In this document: positions 36,372-44,827 of the stretch, in pieces | Numbering within the stretch: the first letter of the stretch is position 1 | How the letters are laid out: every line of letters begins with the position of its first letter | DNA from: Vibrio porteresiae DSM 19223 | GTDB taxonomy: Bacteria; Pseudomonadota; Gammaproteobacteria; Enterobacterales; Vibrionaceae | DNA: 64,000 nucleotides | Assembly (NCBI RefSeq): GCF_024347055.1 | Contig: NZ_AP024896.1 | Location: forward strand, 186,001 to 250,000 | Direction: 5' to 3' | The notes under the pieces: model-generated | Seen by the model: the letters and a program-made list of their open reading frames with translations, nothing else | The model's database searches: none | Told to the model about the DNA's origin: nothing | Program-made: the position numbers and the translations under genes

Positions 36372-37277
36372 ACTATGACATTCGCCTTTTAGCGCAAGGG
36401 CGCTGCGTCGCGCCTTTTGCCACTGCATAACGCATTGTGGAGCCAATGACATTATGATCATGCCCACCATAAGCAGGTATTGATACGTCGTAAAGGTTTC
36501 ACCGAGCAGCAGGAAGCCACAACTAATACCCGCCACGGGGTTGGCGATGCCACCAAAGGTAAAATCCACCACTGACATTCGTTGAAGCAACCAAACATAG
36601 AGCCCATAAGCGAGCGCGGTATTGAGCACACAAATCCAGATAAGACCTGCAATGTGATTCCAATCGATATGAGTTAATGCTGCTACGTAGATCTCTGGAG
36701 CGTTCAGCGCGTGTATCACCGTTACGGGAATTAAGACCAAGCCCCCCAAAATAAGCTGCCAGGTCAGCGTTGTCCACCAGTGTACTTTCTGACCGAGCTT
36801 TTGCGTGTAGGTTGATCCTGCGATCATGCACAAAATCGCCCCAAGCATAGCGATCATCCCCAGTGGACTCAGACTTAGGTGGCTGGGATCAAATAACTGC
36901 CAAGCCAGAACGATTAAGCCAAAACCACAGATGGCTCGAATCACGCTAGGACGCTGTTTGAAAACAACCCATTGAAACAGCATGGCAAACACTGGCACTG
37001 AAATCATTCCCACCCCAGAGATAGCCGAGGGTAGGGTGTGTGCCATTAAAAAGATCAAACAGAAAAAAGCCCCAATATTGATCGTGCCGACGATCAACAG
37101 AGGACGCCAATCTTTTGCAGCAGGAAATGAGGGTTTGACCAACCAGAGTAGCAGTCCGGCAGGCAGCGCGCGGAGTATTCCTAGTAACAATGGTGGCCAA
37201 TCAGGCAGAGTAAATTGCGTGACCGCGTAAGTGGTTCCCCAAAAGAACGCCGGTATCATCGCGAGTAAAATATTCAT
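36366..37277 (-). CDS. EamA/DMT-family transporter under MarR control
   Basis: 303 residues from the ATG at 37277 (MNILLAMIPAFFWGTTYAV). A frame extension upstream to 37403 would run through repeat sequence and the divergent marR start, so it is not credible. Ten hydrophobic segments are visible, with LGILRALPAGLLLWLV and SGVGMISVPVFAMLFQWVVF. It is an inner-membrane exporter of unknown substrate. A 21-bp operator-like repeat abuts the start codon, and a divergent MarR gene lies beside it. Confidence 0.88.
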   Translation of the reverse strand: MNILLAMIPAFFWGTTYAVTQFTLPDWPPLLLGILRALPAGLLLWLVKPSFPAAKDWRPLLIVGTINIGAFFCLIFLMAHTLPSAISGVGMISVPVFAMLFQWVVFKQRPSVIRAICGFGLIVLAWQLFDPSHLSLSPLGMIAMLGAILCMIAGSTYTQKLGQKVHWWTTLTWQLILGGLVLIPVTVIHALNAPEIYVAALTHIDWNHIAGLIWICVLNTALAYGLYVWLLQRMSVVDFTFGGIANPVAGISCGFLLLGETFTTYQYLLMVGMIIMSLAPQCVMQWQKARRSALALKGECHSL

Positions 37278-37355
37278 GTAAAGTATCTTTACGTTAAAAT
37301 AGTTTACGCAAAGATAAAGAAGAAAAAGAGTTTTGTAAAGTATCTTAATGTTAAA
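37278..37355. promoter_or_regulatory. Duplicated 21-bp operator between EamA and MarR genes
   Basis: GTAAAGTATCTTTACGTTAAA (37278-37298, first 20 bases shared in pattern) recurs as GTAAAGTATCTTAATGTTAA at 37335. Each has a TAAAG-TAT-CTTWA inverted core. One copy abuts the EamA start and the other lies five bases before the MarR start. Both sites suit binding by the MarR protein. Confidence 0.75.
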
Positions 37356-37360
37356 GTAAT

Positions 37361-37882
37361 ATGGCAAAGGAACTAAAACAGAGTAGTAGTGAAATGGATG
37401 CAATAGACATTATTCGCGGTCAATGGGCGAAAGAATTTCCTGAAATCAATACGTTACCTATGGGAATTTTAGGTCGTCTGATTCGTCTGACCAAACACTT
37501 GGAAAATCACATTGCCCAGTGGCTCAAAGAGCATGGATTGCTGATGGGGGAATTTGATGTGTTAATGACGTTACGTCGCTCTGGGGCTCCGTATCAAATG
37601 ACCCCTTCAGATTTACTCAACTCGATGATGTTAACGTCAGGAGCGATGACCAACCGCTTAGACAAACTAGAGGCGAAGGCATTGATCGCTCGACAACACA
37701 GTGAAGTAGATAGGCGCAGTGTGGAAGTGGCGCTTACTGCGCAGGGGCTAGAACTGATTAACGGTATACTTGACGCTTATGTTCAAGAGCAGGCTGCGGT
37801 GATGGATTGCTTTTCACCCGCACAACAGAAAGCGCTTGATGGAGAATTAGCCCTGTGGCTGACTAAGTTCGAAGCGATATAA
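37361..37882 (+). CDS. MarR-family transcriptional regulator
   Basis: 173 residues. The winged helix core reads GEFDVLMTLRRSGAPYQMTP, then SDLLNSMMLTSGAMTNRLDKLEAK, with the wing LIARQHSEVDRRSVEVALT. The ATG at 37361 is used here; one at 37394 (MDAIDIIRGQWAKEF) would give 162 residues and is a fair alternative, since neither has a strong site. It is divergent from an EamA exporter with two matching operators between, so it is probably a ligand-released repressor of both genes. Confidence 0.88.
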   Translation: MAKELKQSSSEMDAIDIIRGQWAKEFPEINTLPMGILGRLIRLTKHLENHIAQWLKEHGLLMGEFDVLMTLRRSGAPYQMTPSDLLNSMMLTSGAMTNRLDKLEAKALIARQHSEVDRRSVEVALTAQGLELINGILDAYVQEQAAVMDCFSPAQQKALDGELALWLTKFEAI

Positions 37883-37910
37883 GCAGTATTGAGTTAAATG
37901 GATTCCATTA

Positions 37911-37940
37911 AAAAAGCCTTACATTACAGTAAGGCTTTTT
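37911..37940. terminator. Bidirectional terminator between marR and cheV
   Basis: AAAAAGCCTTAC (37911-37922) and GTAAGGCTTTTT (37929-37940) form a 12-bp stem with loop ATTACA and terminal A and T runs. Confidence 0.93.
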
Positions 37941-37957
37941 CTCATTCGCTTTCGTTA

Positions 37958-38896
37958 TTAGGCCACTGCGTGACTTAATTGACCTTTTTCGATTTTTTTC
38001 GCACCACGCAGCATCGCTTCGATGAGTTCGGTTGCATTAAATTTTTCTAGCGCTTCATGAGCACCCACTTGGTGAGCCCGATCAACACAGATTTCGCTCG
38101 ACAGAGAGGTATGCAAAATGATGTAAGCATGATGTAGTTCATTGGCACTTTGTACCTCAAAAGCTAATTCATACCCATCTAATCCTGGCATTTCAATATC
38201 GCTTACCAGAATATCAATCGCTTTGCCTTCTTTGGCGACTTCACGCATCACTTCCAATGCTTCTGCGCCGTTCTTACACACTTGATAACCAATGTTGATC
38301 CGGTCTAAGGCATCGGCAAGCTGCTTACGGGCGATAGAGGAGTCATCAACCAACATGATGTTCAGTGCTTTAAGACGTTCACGTTCAATGTCGGTTAACA
38401 TCGGCACTTTAGTCGATTCATACTGCGGATAGATTTTGGATAACAAAAGTTCGACGTCAAGTAGCTGAACAATGTGATCGTCAAAATGGGTGATCCCAGT
38501 AACGAAGACATTTTTGCCTGTGGTTGCCGGTGCTGATTCAATCGAACGCCAGTTACACTCAATGATCTTCTCTATGCTGCGCACCATAAATGCCACAACA
38601 GTACGCAGACAGTCGGTGACAATCAGATAGCAATCTTTGTATTCACTTGGGTCGATACGACGAAAACCAATCGCAGCTGCCATATCAATGACAGGTACTG
38701 TGGTATTACGAAACGTCACTGTACCCACCACGTTGTGGTGTGAATAAGGAATTTGAGTCATTGGCATGTAAGGAATGATCTCCCTTACCTTCAGGGTGCC
38801 GATCGCAAACAACTGTTTTTGCATGTTCAAGGTGAACATGAGCATACCTTGCGATTGGTTTGCCTTACTGATCGTTTTAGCCATAGTCGATAACAT
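37958..38896 (-). CDS. cheV: Chemotaxis coupling protein CheV
   Basis: 312 residues; an ATG four codons in (MAKTISKANQSQGM) is an alternative start. The N-terminal CheW domain (LFAIGTLKVREIIPYMPMTQIP, given in two parts in the family as LFAIGTLKVREI and PYMPMTQIP) couples receptors to CheA. The C-terminal receiver domain at about 180-305 has the acidic pair in IMLVDDSS, the phosphoacceptor Asp in ILVSDIEMPGLDG, and later Thr/Lys in LHTSLSSE and EALEKFNA. CheV supports chemotaxis signalling and adaptation at the receptor array. It stands alone, and several CheV paralogues are normal in vibrios. Confidence 0.93.
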   Translation of the reverse strand: MLSTMAKTISKANQSQGMLMFTLNMQKQLFAIGTLKVREIIPYMPMTQIPYSHHNVVGTVTFRNTTVPVIDMAAAIGFRRIDPSEYKDCYLIVTDCLRTVVAFMVRSIEKIIECNWRSIESAPATTGKNVFVTGITHFDDHIVQLLDVELLLSKIYPQYESTKVPMLTDIERERLKALNIMLVDDSSIARKQLADALDRINIGYQVCKNGAEALEVMREVAKEGKAIDILVSDIEMPGLDGYELAFEVQSANELHHAYIILHTSLSSEICVDRAHQVGAHEALEKFNATELIEAMLRGAKKIEKGQLSHAVA

Positions 38897-39137
38897 TACT
38901 TAGTGGAACACGTATTACGATCTATATTAACTGAATTCCATATTACGGCAATGGTCTAGAGGCAATTAACTGCCTTTATTGACGATTTTATTGATCTGAT
39001 AGGGAAAAATATTTTCATTGAATTTGAAATGAATAATCGAGTAAACCATGGCGCGTTTAGCAACTCTTTCGAGTGTGATGCATTTTGGCGGCGCTTTGGG
39101 TAAACTAGGCCACTTTTTTACACAGATGAGAGCGATC

Positions 39138-39416
39138 ATGGCATCTACAGCAGCAGCGTTGCATATCTTAGTTAAGCACAAGGAACAGGCTGAAGAGATC
39201 ATCAACCAATTGAAAAAAGGCGCAAAATTTCAAGTTTTGGCCAAAAAACACTCCTTATGTCCATCTGGTAAACGTGGCGGCGACTTAGGTGAGTTTCGCC
39301 GTGGTCAAATGGTACCTCAATTTGATAAAGCGTGTTTTACGGGCGAACTATTAACCCCGCAATTGGTAAAAACCAAATTTGGTTGGCACGTAGTGAAAGT
39401 GCTTTATCGCACTTAA
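39138..39416 (+). CDS. ppiC: Peptidyl-prolyl cis-trans isomerase C (parvulin)
   Basis: 92 residues from the ATG at 39138 (MASTAAALHILVKHKEQAEE), with GAGAG upstream, the normal PpiC size. An in-frame ATG at 39048 adds a tail without family likeness. Parvulin markers are HILVKHKEQAEE, AKKHSLCPSGKRGGDLGEF and TKFGWHVVKV. It accelerates proline isomerisation in the cytoplasm. It is a single gene, followed by a repetitive palindromic element. Confidence 0.92.
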   Translation: MASTAAALHILVKHKEQAEEIINQLKKGAKFQVLAKKHSLCPSGKRGGDLGEFRRGQMVPQFDKACFTGELLTPQLVKTKFGWHVVKVLYRT

Positions 39417-39465
39417 TTCATTGAGCTTGACGTATTAAACGCAATGAATTGAAAAGCCGCCTATT

Positions 39466-39731
39466 TATACCCAAATGACCTCAATATGCAGAATTCAGAG
39501 CTTCATCAACGAGCACAGATCAAGCTCAATGACGGCAGGAATGGTTATTCCCTTTCAATGTCATTGGGCGCAGAAATGGGCTTGTTGATGAGCTCCCAAA
39601 GGGCGAGTTGTATTCGCTCCTATGCTGCGTTACCGATTTTCTACGTAGAATAACTATGTATTCAAATCGGTGCCTTGCCTATGAGCGAATACATTCTCGC
39701 TGAAACAGCATCTTGAGGTTACTTGGGTATA
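39466..39731. repeat. 266-bp nested-palindrome repeat element (MITE-like)
   Basis: The ends are inverted repeats of about 36 bp: TATACCCAAATGACCTCAAT at the left, and the reverse complement of the right end begins TATACCCAAGTAACCTCAAG. Inside are further nested pairs: GAGCTTCATCAAC (39498-39510) with GTTGATGAGCTC, GTATTCGCTC (39610-39619) with GAGCGAATAC (39683-39692), and ACCGATTT with AAATCGGT (39632-39639, 39664-39671). It has no coding frame. The layout suits a non-autonomous mobile element, and similar TATACCCAAGT-ended repeats are common in vibrios by memory. Confidence 0.7.
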
Positions 39732-39788
39732 TTAAAATAGGGGCACGGTAAAACGTCTCTATTTGCAGTAGATAAAATGACGGCAGAT

Positions 39789-39821
39789 AAAAAAGCGCCC
39801 TTAGTGGGGTAACTAAGGGCG
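39789..39821 (-). terminator. Terminator of the ogl operon
   Basis: CGCCCTTAGT (39796-39805) and ACTAAGGGCG (39812-39821) form a 10-bp stem. On the minus strand six T follow. It lies 21 bases beyond the ogl stop. Confidence 0.92.
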
Positions 39822-39841
39822 AAATGATAGACTGAACAGTA

Positions 39842-41005
39842 CTATCGGAGTTCCTCTGGAACCTCAGCAATATAGAGTGCTGGGACTCCTTCAAAATCGC
39901 TGGTAAACAATACACCGTGGTCATCCGGTGTGAATGATGGGTGTGGGTGAGTGATTTGACGGTCACCGTCAAGCACTTCCCAAGACGTATTGTGTTTGGC
40001 TAATTTGGCAAAGGTTTTGTTTTTGGTATTGAGCACGTACAAGAATGGGTCGTTTTCAATACTGTAGCTAGCGTCATCAGCCACATCCACTGGGGTGTCA
40101 CAACCGTCACCCACCATCAAAGTGCCATCGTAGTTACTCATTAGGTGAGAACAAGGTGGCATTTCCATCACTTTTTCATTTTCTAGGGTGTCTGGGTTCG
40201 CTTTATAAATAACGCGTCCAGCTTGACCTTTGAAGTAAGAGACATAAGCCATGGCACTGCCATCTGGCACCCAAAATTCGTGGGTACAAGATTCGCCTGG
40301 CGCATGCGTTTTCACTTTACGAACGTTAGTGCCGTCTTCGTTGATCAGCCACATACGAGCATCAACCAAGTCATGAGGACCTTCATGGCAGAAGCCGATG
40401 GTTGAATCGTCAAATGGACGATAAATAGGGTGACCTAACCATGTATCTGCTTGATGAATCACTTCCAATTCACCACTGTTGATGTCGACTTTGATCAGGC
40501 GGCAAGTTGGATTGGTGTAGAAAAATTCGTGGAATTTTTTCCAGTCAGTGAGTGGCTTCCAGCAGCTTTTCAAAATCTCGATACCAACCAGCTTGGTACA
40601 TTCAGAGTTGGCTACCCAAGTGCCGTAACCTTTCCATTGTTCATCAACGGTATAAATGACTTTCTCTTCTAGGCTGTTGAGATCAACCTTCATCAGGTTC
40701 AGTTCATTTTTTACATAGAAAAGCGATTGTTCGTCAGTAGAGAGGAAACCACCAAAGGTATTATCACCTTTACCTTCAGTTAATTGACGTGCTTTTTGGG
40801 TCTTTAGATCCAAGAGATAGTAATTGCGATGACCATCGAAATCACCGGCAAACAACAGCTGAGAACCGTCTTGAGTGAAGCATTTTTGATAGAAATAGTT
40901 ACGGTGACAAATAACATCGGTAGGGGTTAAACGAGTTACTTTGACTTGAGTATCACTGTCGGTGAAACTTTCAAAATGCAACTGTACTACGTCGCCTTTA
41001 GCCAT
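39842..41005 (-). CDS. ogl: Oligogalacturonate lyase (PL22)
   Basis: 387 residues, the usual Ogl length. AAGGAG precedes the start. The seven-bladed propeller sequence carries family markers: DVICHRNYFYQKCFT, GSQLLFAGDFDGHRNYYLL, IGFCHEGPHDLVDARMWL and HPHPSFTPDDHGVLFTSDF. The conserved histidines in these pieces bind manganese. The cytoplasmic enzyme splits unsaturated digalacturonate into two 5-keto-4-deoxyuronate molecules, the last depolymerising step of pectate breakdown. It lies downstream of an SSS symporter gene on the same strand, with a hairpin between them. Confidence 0.97.
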   Translation of the reverse strand: MAKGDVVQLHFESFTDSDTQVKVTRLTPTDVICHRNYFYQKCFTQDGSQLLFAGDFDGHRNYYLLDLKTQKARQLTEGKGDNTFGGFLSTDEQSLFYVKNELNLMKVDLNSLEEKVIYTVDEQWKGYGTWVANSECTKLVGIEILKSCWKPLTDWKKFHEFFYTNPTCRLIKVDINSGELEVIHQADTWLGHPIYRPFDDSTIGFCHEGPHDLVDARMWLINEDGTNVRKVKTHAPGESCTHEFWVPDGSAMAYVSYFKGQAGRVIYKANPDTLENEKVMEMPPCSHLMSNYDGTLMVGDGCDTPVDVADDASYSIENDPFLYVLNTKNKTFAKLAKHNTSWEVLDGDRQITHPHPSFTPDDHGVLFTSDFEGVPALYIAEVPEELR

Positions 41006-41074
41006 AATCTGTCTCCTTTTTATCGGACAAGCAAATCGCTCGTCCCAGTCATGTTCAGTAAAATCAAGAGAAAA

Positions 41075-41112
41075 TGTGCCATGCTCCTTAGGGGAGGATC
41101 GAGCATGGCACA
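41075..41112 (-). terminator. Intercistronic hairpin between the SSS symporter and ogl
   Basis: TGTGCCATGCTC (41075-41086) and GAGCATGGCACA (41101-41112) form a perfect 12-bp stem with a 14-nt loop. On the minus strand TTTT follows. It may partly terminate the symporter message, leaving some read-through into ogl. Confidence 0.7.
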
Positions 41113-41125
41113 GGGTAATTACGTT

Positions 41126-42889
41126 TTAATTCGTTGCCACTTTACGAGTCACAAGGCCGGCATTGGCACTGCGGCGCAGCGCAAAACCAACAAAGAACAC
41201 CGCTGCAGAACACGCCAAGAAGAGTAGACGGCCCCATAATGGGTTAGGAATCAACACCATCAGCACCAAACCAGCAGCCATGCACATTACCAAGCTACCC
41301 AGTTTGTTACGTTGTTGACGGTCAACCACATCTTGACCTTCTTCTTCGATACATTCGGTATTAATGTCTTTAAAGAACTCTTCAGTTTGTGCTTTGTAAG
41401 GGTCTTTTTCCTCTTTGTAGAACAAGGTGGTGCATAGGAAGAAACCGATAGTCAGAATCAAGTGCGCTGCGATAGTGATCATGATTTTCATGTCGCTAGA
41501 TTCACGACCAGTTAGGTGTTCCATGCCAAACCAACCACCAACAACTTCTGGTGTCCAAACATTTACAACCATCAGCGAAACACATAGACCGAAGACAACA
41601 GTTGCCCATGGTGCCCATTTTGGTGTTTTGCGAATCAAGATAGCCAAGAATAGTGGTACCAAGATTGGTGATTGCAGCAGAGTCGCTACTTGCATCATGA
41701 GATCGAACAAGCTCAAACCGCGTAGTGAGACGTAGAACTGAGCACATAGGATAACTAAGATGCCGTTGATGATGCTGGCAATCATACCCATGCGTAGTTG
41801 TTCTTTATCGGTTGATTTACCGCGGCGCACGATAGGTGCGTAGAAGCTACGAACAAAGATACCTGAGTTACGGTTTAGCGCTGAGTCCATTGAAGACATA
41901 GTTGCAGCGAACAGACCTGCCATTAGCAGACCCACTGTACCAGTAGGCATGTAGTCGCGAGCAAACACGAGGTAAACCGCGTCGCCTGCTTTTTTACCAA
42001 GACCTGCGTAAGCAGCGGCAGCGTTTGGATCCAAGATACGTAGCGCCCATGGTGGGATGAACCAAATCATCGCGCCGATGAACATCATACCTAGTGCTAA
42101 CAGCGCTGCTTTTGATGCGTTGTTAGAGTCCTTAGCATTCAAGAAACGATAAGATTCTTGCATGTTGTTGATACTTTGGAGCTGTTTCACCACAAAGAAC
42201 AGGAATGAACCCACAATCAGAATTGGGTAGTTCATGTCTGGACCAACAAAGAAACCGCCAGGGAACTTAGTCACGATTTCGCCAGGACCACCAATCACGA
42301 ATAACGCAACGGCTGCACAAGCAATCGAGATAACCGCAACCACAAGAGATTGGATGAAGTCAGATGCCACCACGCCCCATGCGCCACTGATCAGTGATAC
42401 TAGCAGTACAGCAATACCTGTGATCCAAATGGTGAGGTTAATGTCAGTGCCGAATACCGCTGAAGCGAATACACCCAAACCGTTCAACCATACCCCAGCG
42501 TTCAATACGCTAAGTGGGATAATCACCCAAGTGAAGAACTGCTCGTTACCATGACCAAAACGACGACGAACCGCTTCGGTTGGTGTATCTACGCGCATTT
42601 GACGGTAGCGACGAGCGAAGTAGAAATACGCTGCGGCGTAAGCCACCATGTTACCAACAAACACACCTAGAATTTCAAAACCAGAACTGAACGCTTTACC
42701 TGCAGCGCCAGTGAATGTCCATGCAGAAAACTGAGTCATAAAGGCCGTAGCACCAACCATCCACCAGAGCATTTTACCGCCCCCACGGAAGTAGTCGCTG
42801 GTACTCTTACTCGCCATTTTTTTAAACAGCAAACTGATTGCCACCATCAGGATAAAATAACCAATGATGACTAGATAATCATATTCCAT
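41126..42889 (-). CDS. Sodium:solute symporter (SSS family), probably for pectin-derived sugars
   Basis: 587 residues from the ATG at 42889 (MEYDYLVIIGYFILMV), seven bases after GAGG. A TTG two codons upstream is possible. About 13 membrane segments are visible. SSS features include FRGGGKMLWWMVGATAFMTQ, TPTEAVRRRFG and GLLMAGLFAATMSSMDSALN, the last being the sodium-site region. It is in the inner membrane. The substrate is inferred from the neighbour ogl and from KdgR-like operators upstream: a galacturonide, unsaturated uronate or related acid. TogMNAB provides a second import route in this locus. Confidence 0.9.
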   Translation of the reverse strand: MEYDYLVIIGYFILMVAISLLFKKMASKSTSDYFRGGGKMLWWMVGATAFMTQFSAWTFTGAAGKAFSSGFEILGVFVGNMVAYAAAYFYFARRYRQMRVDTPTEAVRRRFGHGNEQFFTWVIIPLSVLNAGVWLNGLGVFASAVFGTDINLTIWITGIAVLLVSLISGAWGVVASDFIQSLVVAVISIACAAVALFVIGGPGEIVTKFPGGFFVGPDMNYPILIVGSFLFFVVKQLQSINNMQESYRFLNAKDSNNASKAALLALGMMFIGAMIWFIPPWALRILDPNAAAAYAGLGKKAGDAVYLVFARDYMPTGTVGLLMAGLFAATMSSMDSALNRNSGIFVRSFYAPIVRRGKSTDKEQLRMGMIASIINGILVILCAQFYVSLRGLSLFDLMMQVATLLQSPILVPLFLAILIRKTPKWAPWATVVFGLCVSLMVVNVWTPEVVGGWFGMEHLTGRESSDMKIMITIAAHLILTIGFFLCTTLFYKEEKDPYKAQTEEFFKDINTECIEEEGQDVVDRQQRNKLGSLVMCMAAGLVLMVLIPNPLWGRLLFLACSAAVFFVGFALRRSANAGLVTRKVATN

Positions 42890-42900
42890 ATCCAAACCTC

Positions 42901-42913
42901 GAAACAGTGTTTT
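42901..42913. promoter_or_regulatory. KdgR-like operator next to the SSS start
   Basis: GAAACAGTGTTTT matches the RAAAYRNYRTTTY core of the enterobacterial KdgR box at every position. It directly abuts the GAGG ribosome binding site of the SSS gene, so a bound repressor would also cover the leader. Confidence 0.65.
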
Positions 42914-42969
42914 AATTTATTTGAATGGAAGTATATTTTTATGAAACCTTGTTATCTGTGATGCAAATC

Positions 42970-42982
42970 GAAACAACGGTTC
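42970..42982. promoter_or_regulatory. Second KdgR-like operator upstream of the SSS gene
   Basis: GAAACAACGGTTC, followed by ATT, matches the KdgR core with one change (G for T). It lies about 80 bp before the start and resembles the kdgK box, which also has GGTTCATT. The rest of 42914-43199 is AT-rich with no gene seen. Confidence 0.65.
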
Positions 42983-43199
42983 ATTTTTTATTTTTTCCGT
43001 TGGAATGTGATTACTTTCACGAAACATGGTGTTGTCTTTTTACCGACAAAACGAAGTGAGGGTGTGATAGAGGAAAATAACCGCATCAAATTGTTGCAAA
43101 GAGAGATGAAAGGTTAACTTTATGTTTCTGAGGGTTAAAATACTGCATCAATCCATCACTGAAAGTGGCGATTGAAAGGGAATTGAGTTAACGCAATTA

Positions 43200-43231
43200 T
43201 TCTCAAGCACAAAATGGATTGTGCCTGAGAA
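43200..43231 (-). terminator. Hairpin downstream of the MATE gene
   Basis: TTCTCAAGCACAA (43200-43212) and TTGTGCCTGAGAA (43219-43231) pair over 13 bp with one wobble. It lies about 30 bases after the MATE stop. No T-run follows on the minus strand, so termination strength is uncertain. Confidence 0.6.
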
Positions 43232-43259
43232 CGAAGAGAGGAGAAACGAATGAGAAGTC

Positions 43260-44735
43260 TTAACGTGACTCCTCTTGCAATTTATTTCTGCGGTAAATGT
43301 TTAGCCATTTATCGGTCACCATACGATATGCATAGAGAGCGGCTCTAAACCACCAGTCGGCAAACATCCCCAGCCAAATACCGTATACGTTCATGTTGAA
43401 ATGGATGCCAAGGACATACCCAAACACGATGCGACAACCCCACATACTCGCGATCGCAGTCCACATGCTGTAACGCACATCTTTGGCCCCTTTAAATGTC
43501 GAGGGCAATACAAAGGAGGCAGCCCAGACGGGCATCATGATGGCGTTGAGATAAATAAGGTTGGCAACCACATCGATAACTTTGGGATCGCTGGTGTAAA
43601 TCTGGGCAATTTGCCGGGCAAAAGGAATGGAAAAAATGCCGAGCACCACTAAAAGTGCCGTGGCAGACCACAAAATCAGGCGCATTTCCAATTTCGCTAA
43701 ACGGGTTTGATCTTGTCCTAAACGTTTACCGATCAGCACGGTTCCCGCCATGGCAAGAGCGTTACCTGGAATATTGACGAACAGCAGTATCGAAAAGGTA
43801 ATCACATTCCCCGCCATAACCACAGTACCCATCCCTGCTACCATGATCTGGGTGATGAGTTTACCCACGTTAAACATCAGTGATTCGACACTGGCAGGGA
43901 TACCGATGCCAAGAATTTCCCATAGCGTCGAACGTTTAAATTTTTGGCGATAATCGTTGAGTCTGACCCGCAATGTGCTGTTGTGAGCCAGTACTGCCAG
44001 AATCATCATCGCTCCAACCCAACGAGCTGCGGTAACACCGATACCTGCACCAAAGAGCCCTAATCCGTCCCAACCCCAACTGGAAATTCCGTAAATGAGC
44101 GGATAGCTAAACACAATATTGAGAATATTCATTAGGATATTGCTCATCGCTGGCGAGCGAGAATTACCGACCGCACGCAGCACACCGCTACCAGCTAAGG
44201 TGATGGCTAGCGCGGGATAACTAAAAGCGATGGTTTTTAAATAGAGTGCAGAAAGTTCGATGACATGATGGTCAGCGCCCATGGCGATGATGTCGAGAAT
44301 CGGACTAATAAATAGGAAGATAAACAGACATGTGGTGATACTGATCACCACGTTCAAATTCATGGCTTGGATAGCGATATCCAGTGCTTTTTCGCGTTTA
44401 CGGCGGCCAAAAGCTTGTGCGATCAACACTGAACCGCCCAATTCTGTTGCGGTTAACAGTGAAATGATAAGGTAAGTCACGCTATCGCTAATGCCGACGG
44501 CGGCGGTTTCTGCCGCGCCAATATGACTTACCAAAATAGTACTGATAATACTCATCAGTACCACACACGTGAGCTCTACCACGATTGGCCAAGTAAATGG
44601 AATAATGCTTCGGCGTAACAACACCTTAGAGCGGTGACGTAGCCTTGGGCGAGTCTGCCAACGCTCTTTTAAGGTGTGCATGGTCGCAGACGCAGAAGCA
44701 AGAGCTTGGCTGCCGGAACGTGGAAATTTAAACAA
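43260..44735 (-). CDS. MATE-family efflux transporter
   Basis: 491 residues. A TTG at 44735 is preceded by GGAGG at short spacing and is taken as start; an ATG 18 codons later (MHTLKERWQTRPRLR) is possible. Twelve membrane segments in two halves are visible. MATE features include SIIPFTWPIVVELTCVVLMS and GSGVLRAVGNSRSPAMSNIL. It would export cationic or aromatic compounds with sodium or proton entry. It lies 92 bp behind pelW on the same strand, inside the pectin locus. Its relation to pectin use is unclear. Confidence 0.9.
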   Translation of the reverse strand: MFKFPRSGSQALASASATMHTLKERWQTRPRLRHRSKVLLRRSIIPFTWPIVVELTCVVLMSIISTILVSHIGAAETAAVGISDSVTYLIISLLTATELGGSVLIAQAFGRRKREKALDIAIQAMNLNVVISITTCLFIFLFISPILDIIAMGADHHVIELSALYLKTIAFSYPALAITLAGSGVLRAVGNSRSPAMSNILMNILNIVFSYPLIYGISSWGWDGLGLFGAGIGVTAARWVGAMMILAVLAHNSTLRVRLNDYRQKFKRSTLWEILGIGIPASVESLMFNVGKLITQIMVAGMGTVVMAGNVITFSILLFVNIPGNALAMAGTVLIGKRLGQDQTRLAKLEMRLILWSATALLVVLGIFSIPFARQIAQIYTSDPKVIDVVANLIYLNAIMMPVWAASFVLPSTFKGAKDVRYSMWTAIASMWGCRIVFGYVLGIHFNMNVYGIWLGMFADWWFRAALYAYRMVTDKWLNIYRRNKLQEESR

Positions 44736-44827
44736 AGTACCTCCATCAGACCGAGCGCAGAGTCCCCAATTCTCTGTCTGATGAAGCTCTTATTTGGCAC
44801 TCAAAGAGCAATAAGGTACTTCATAGA

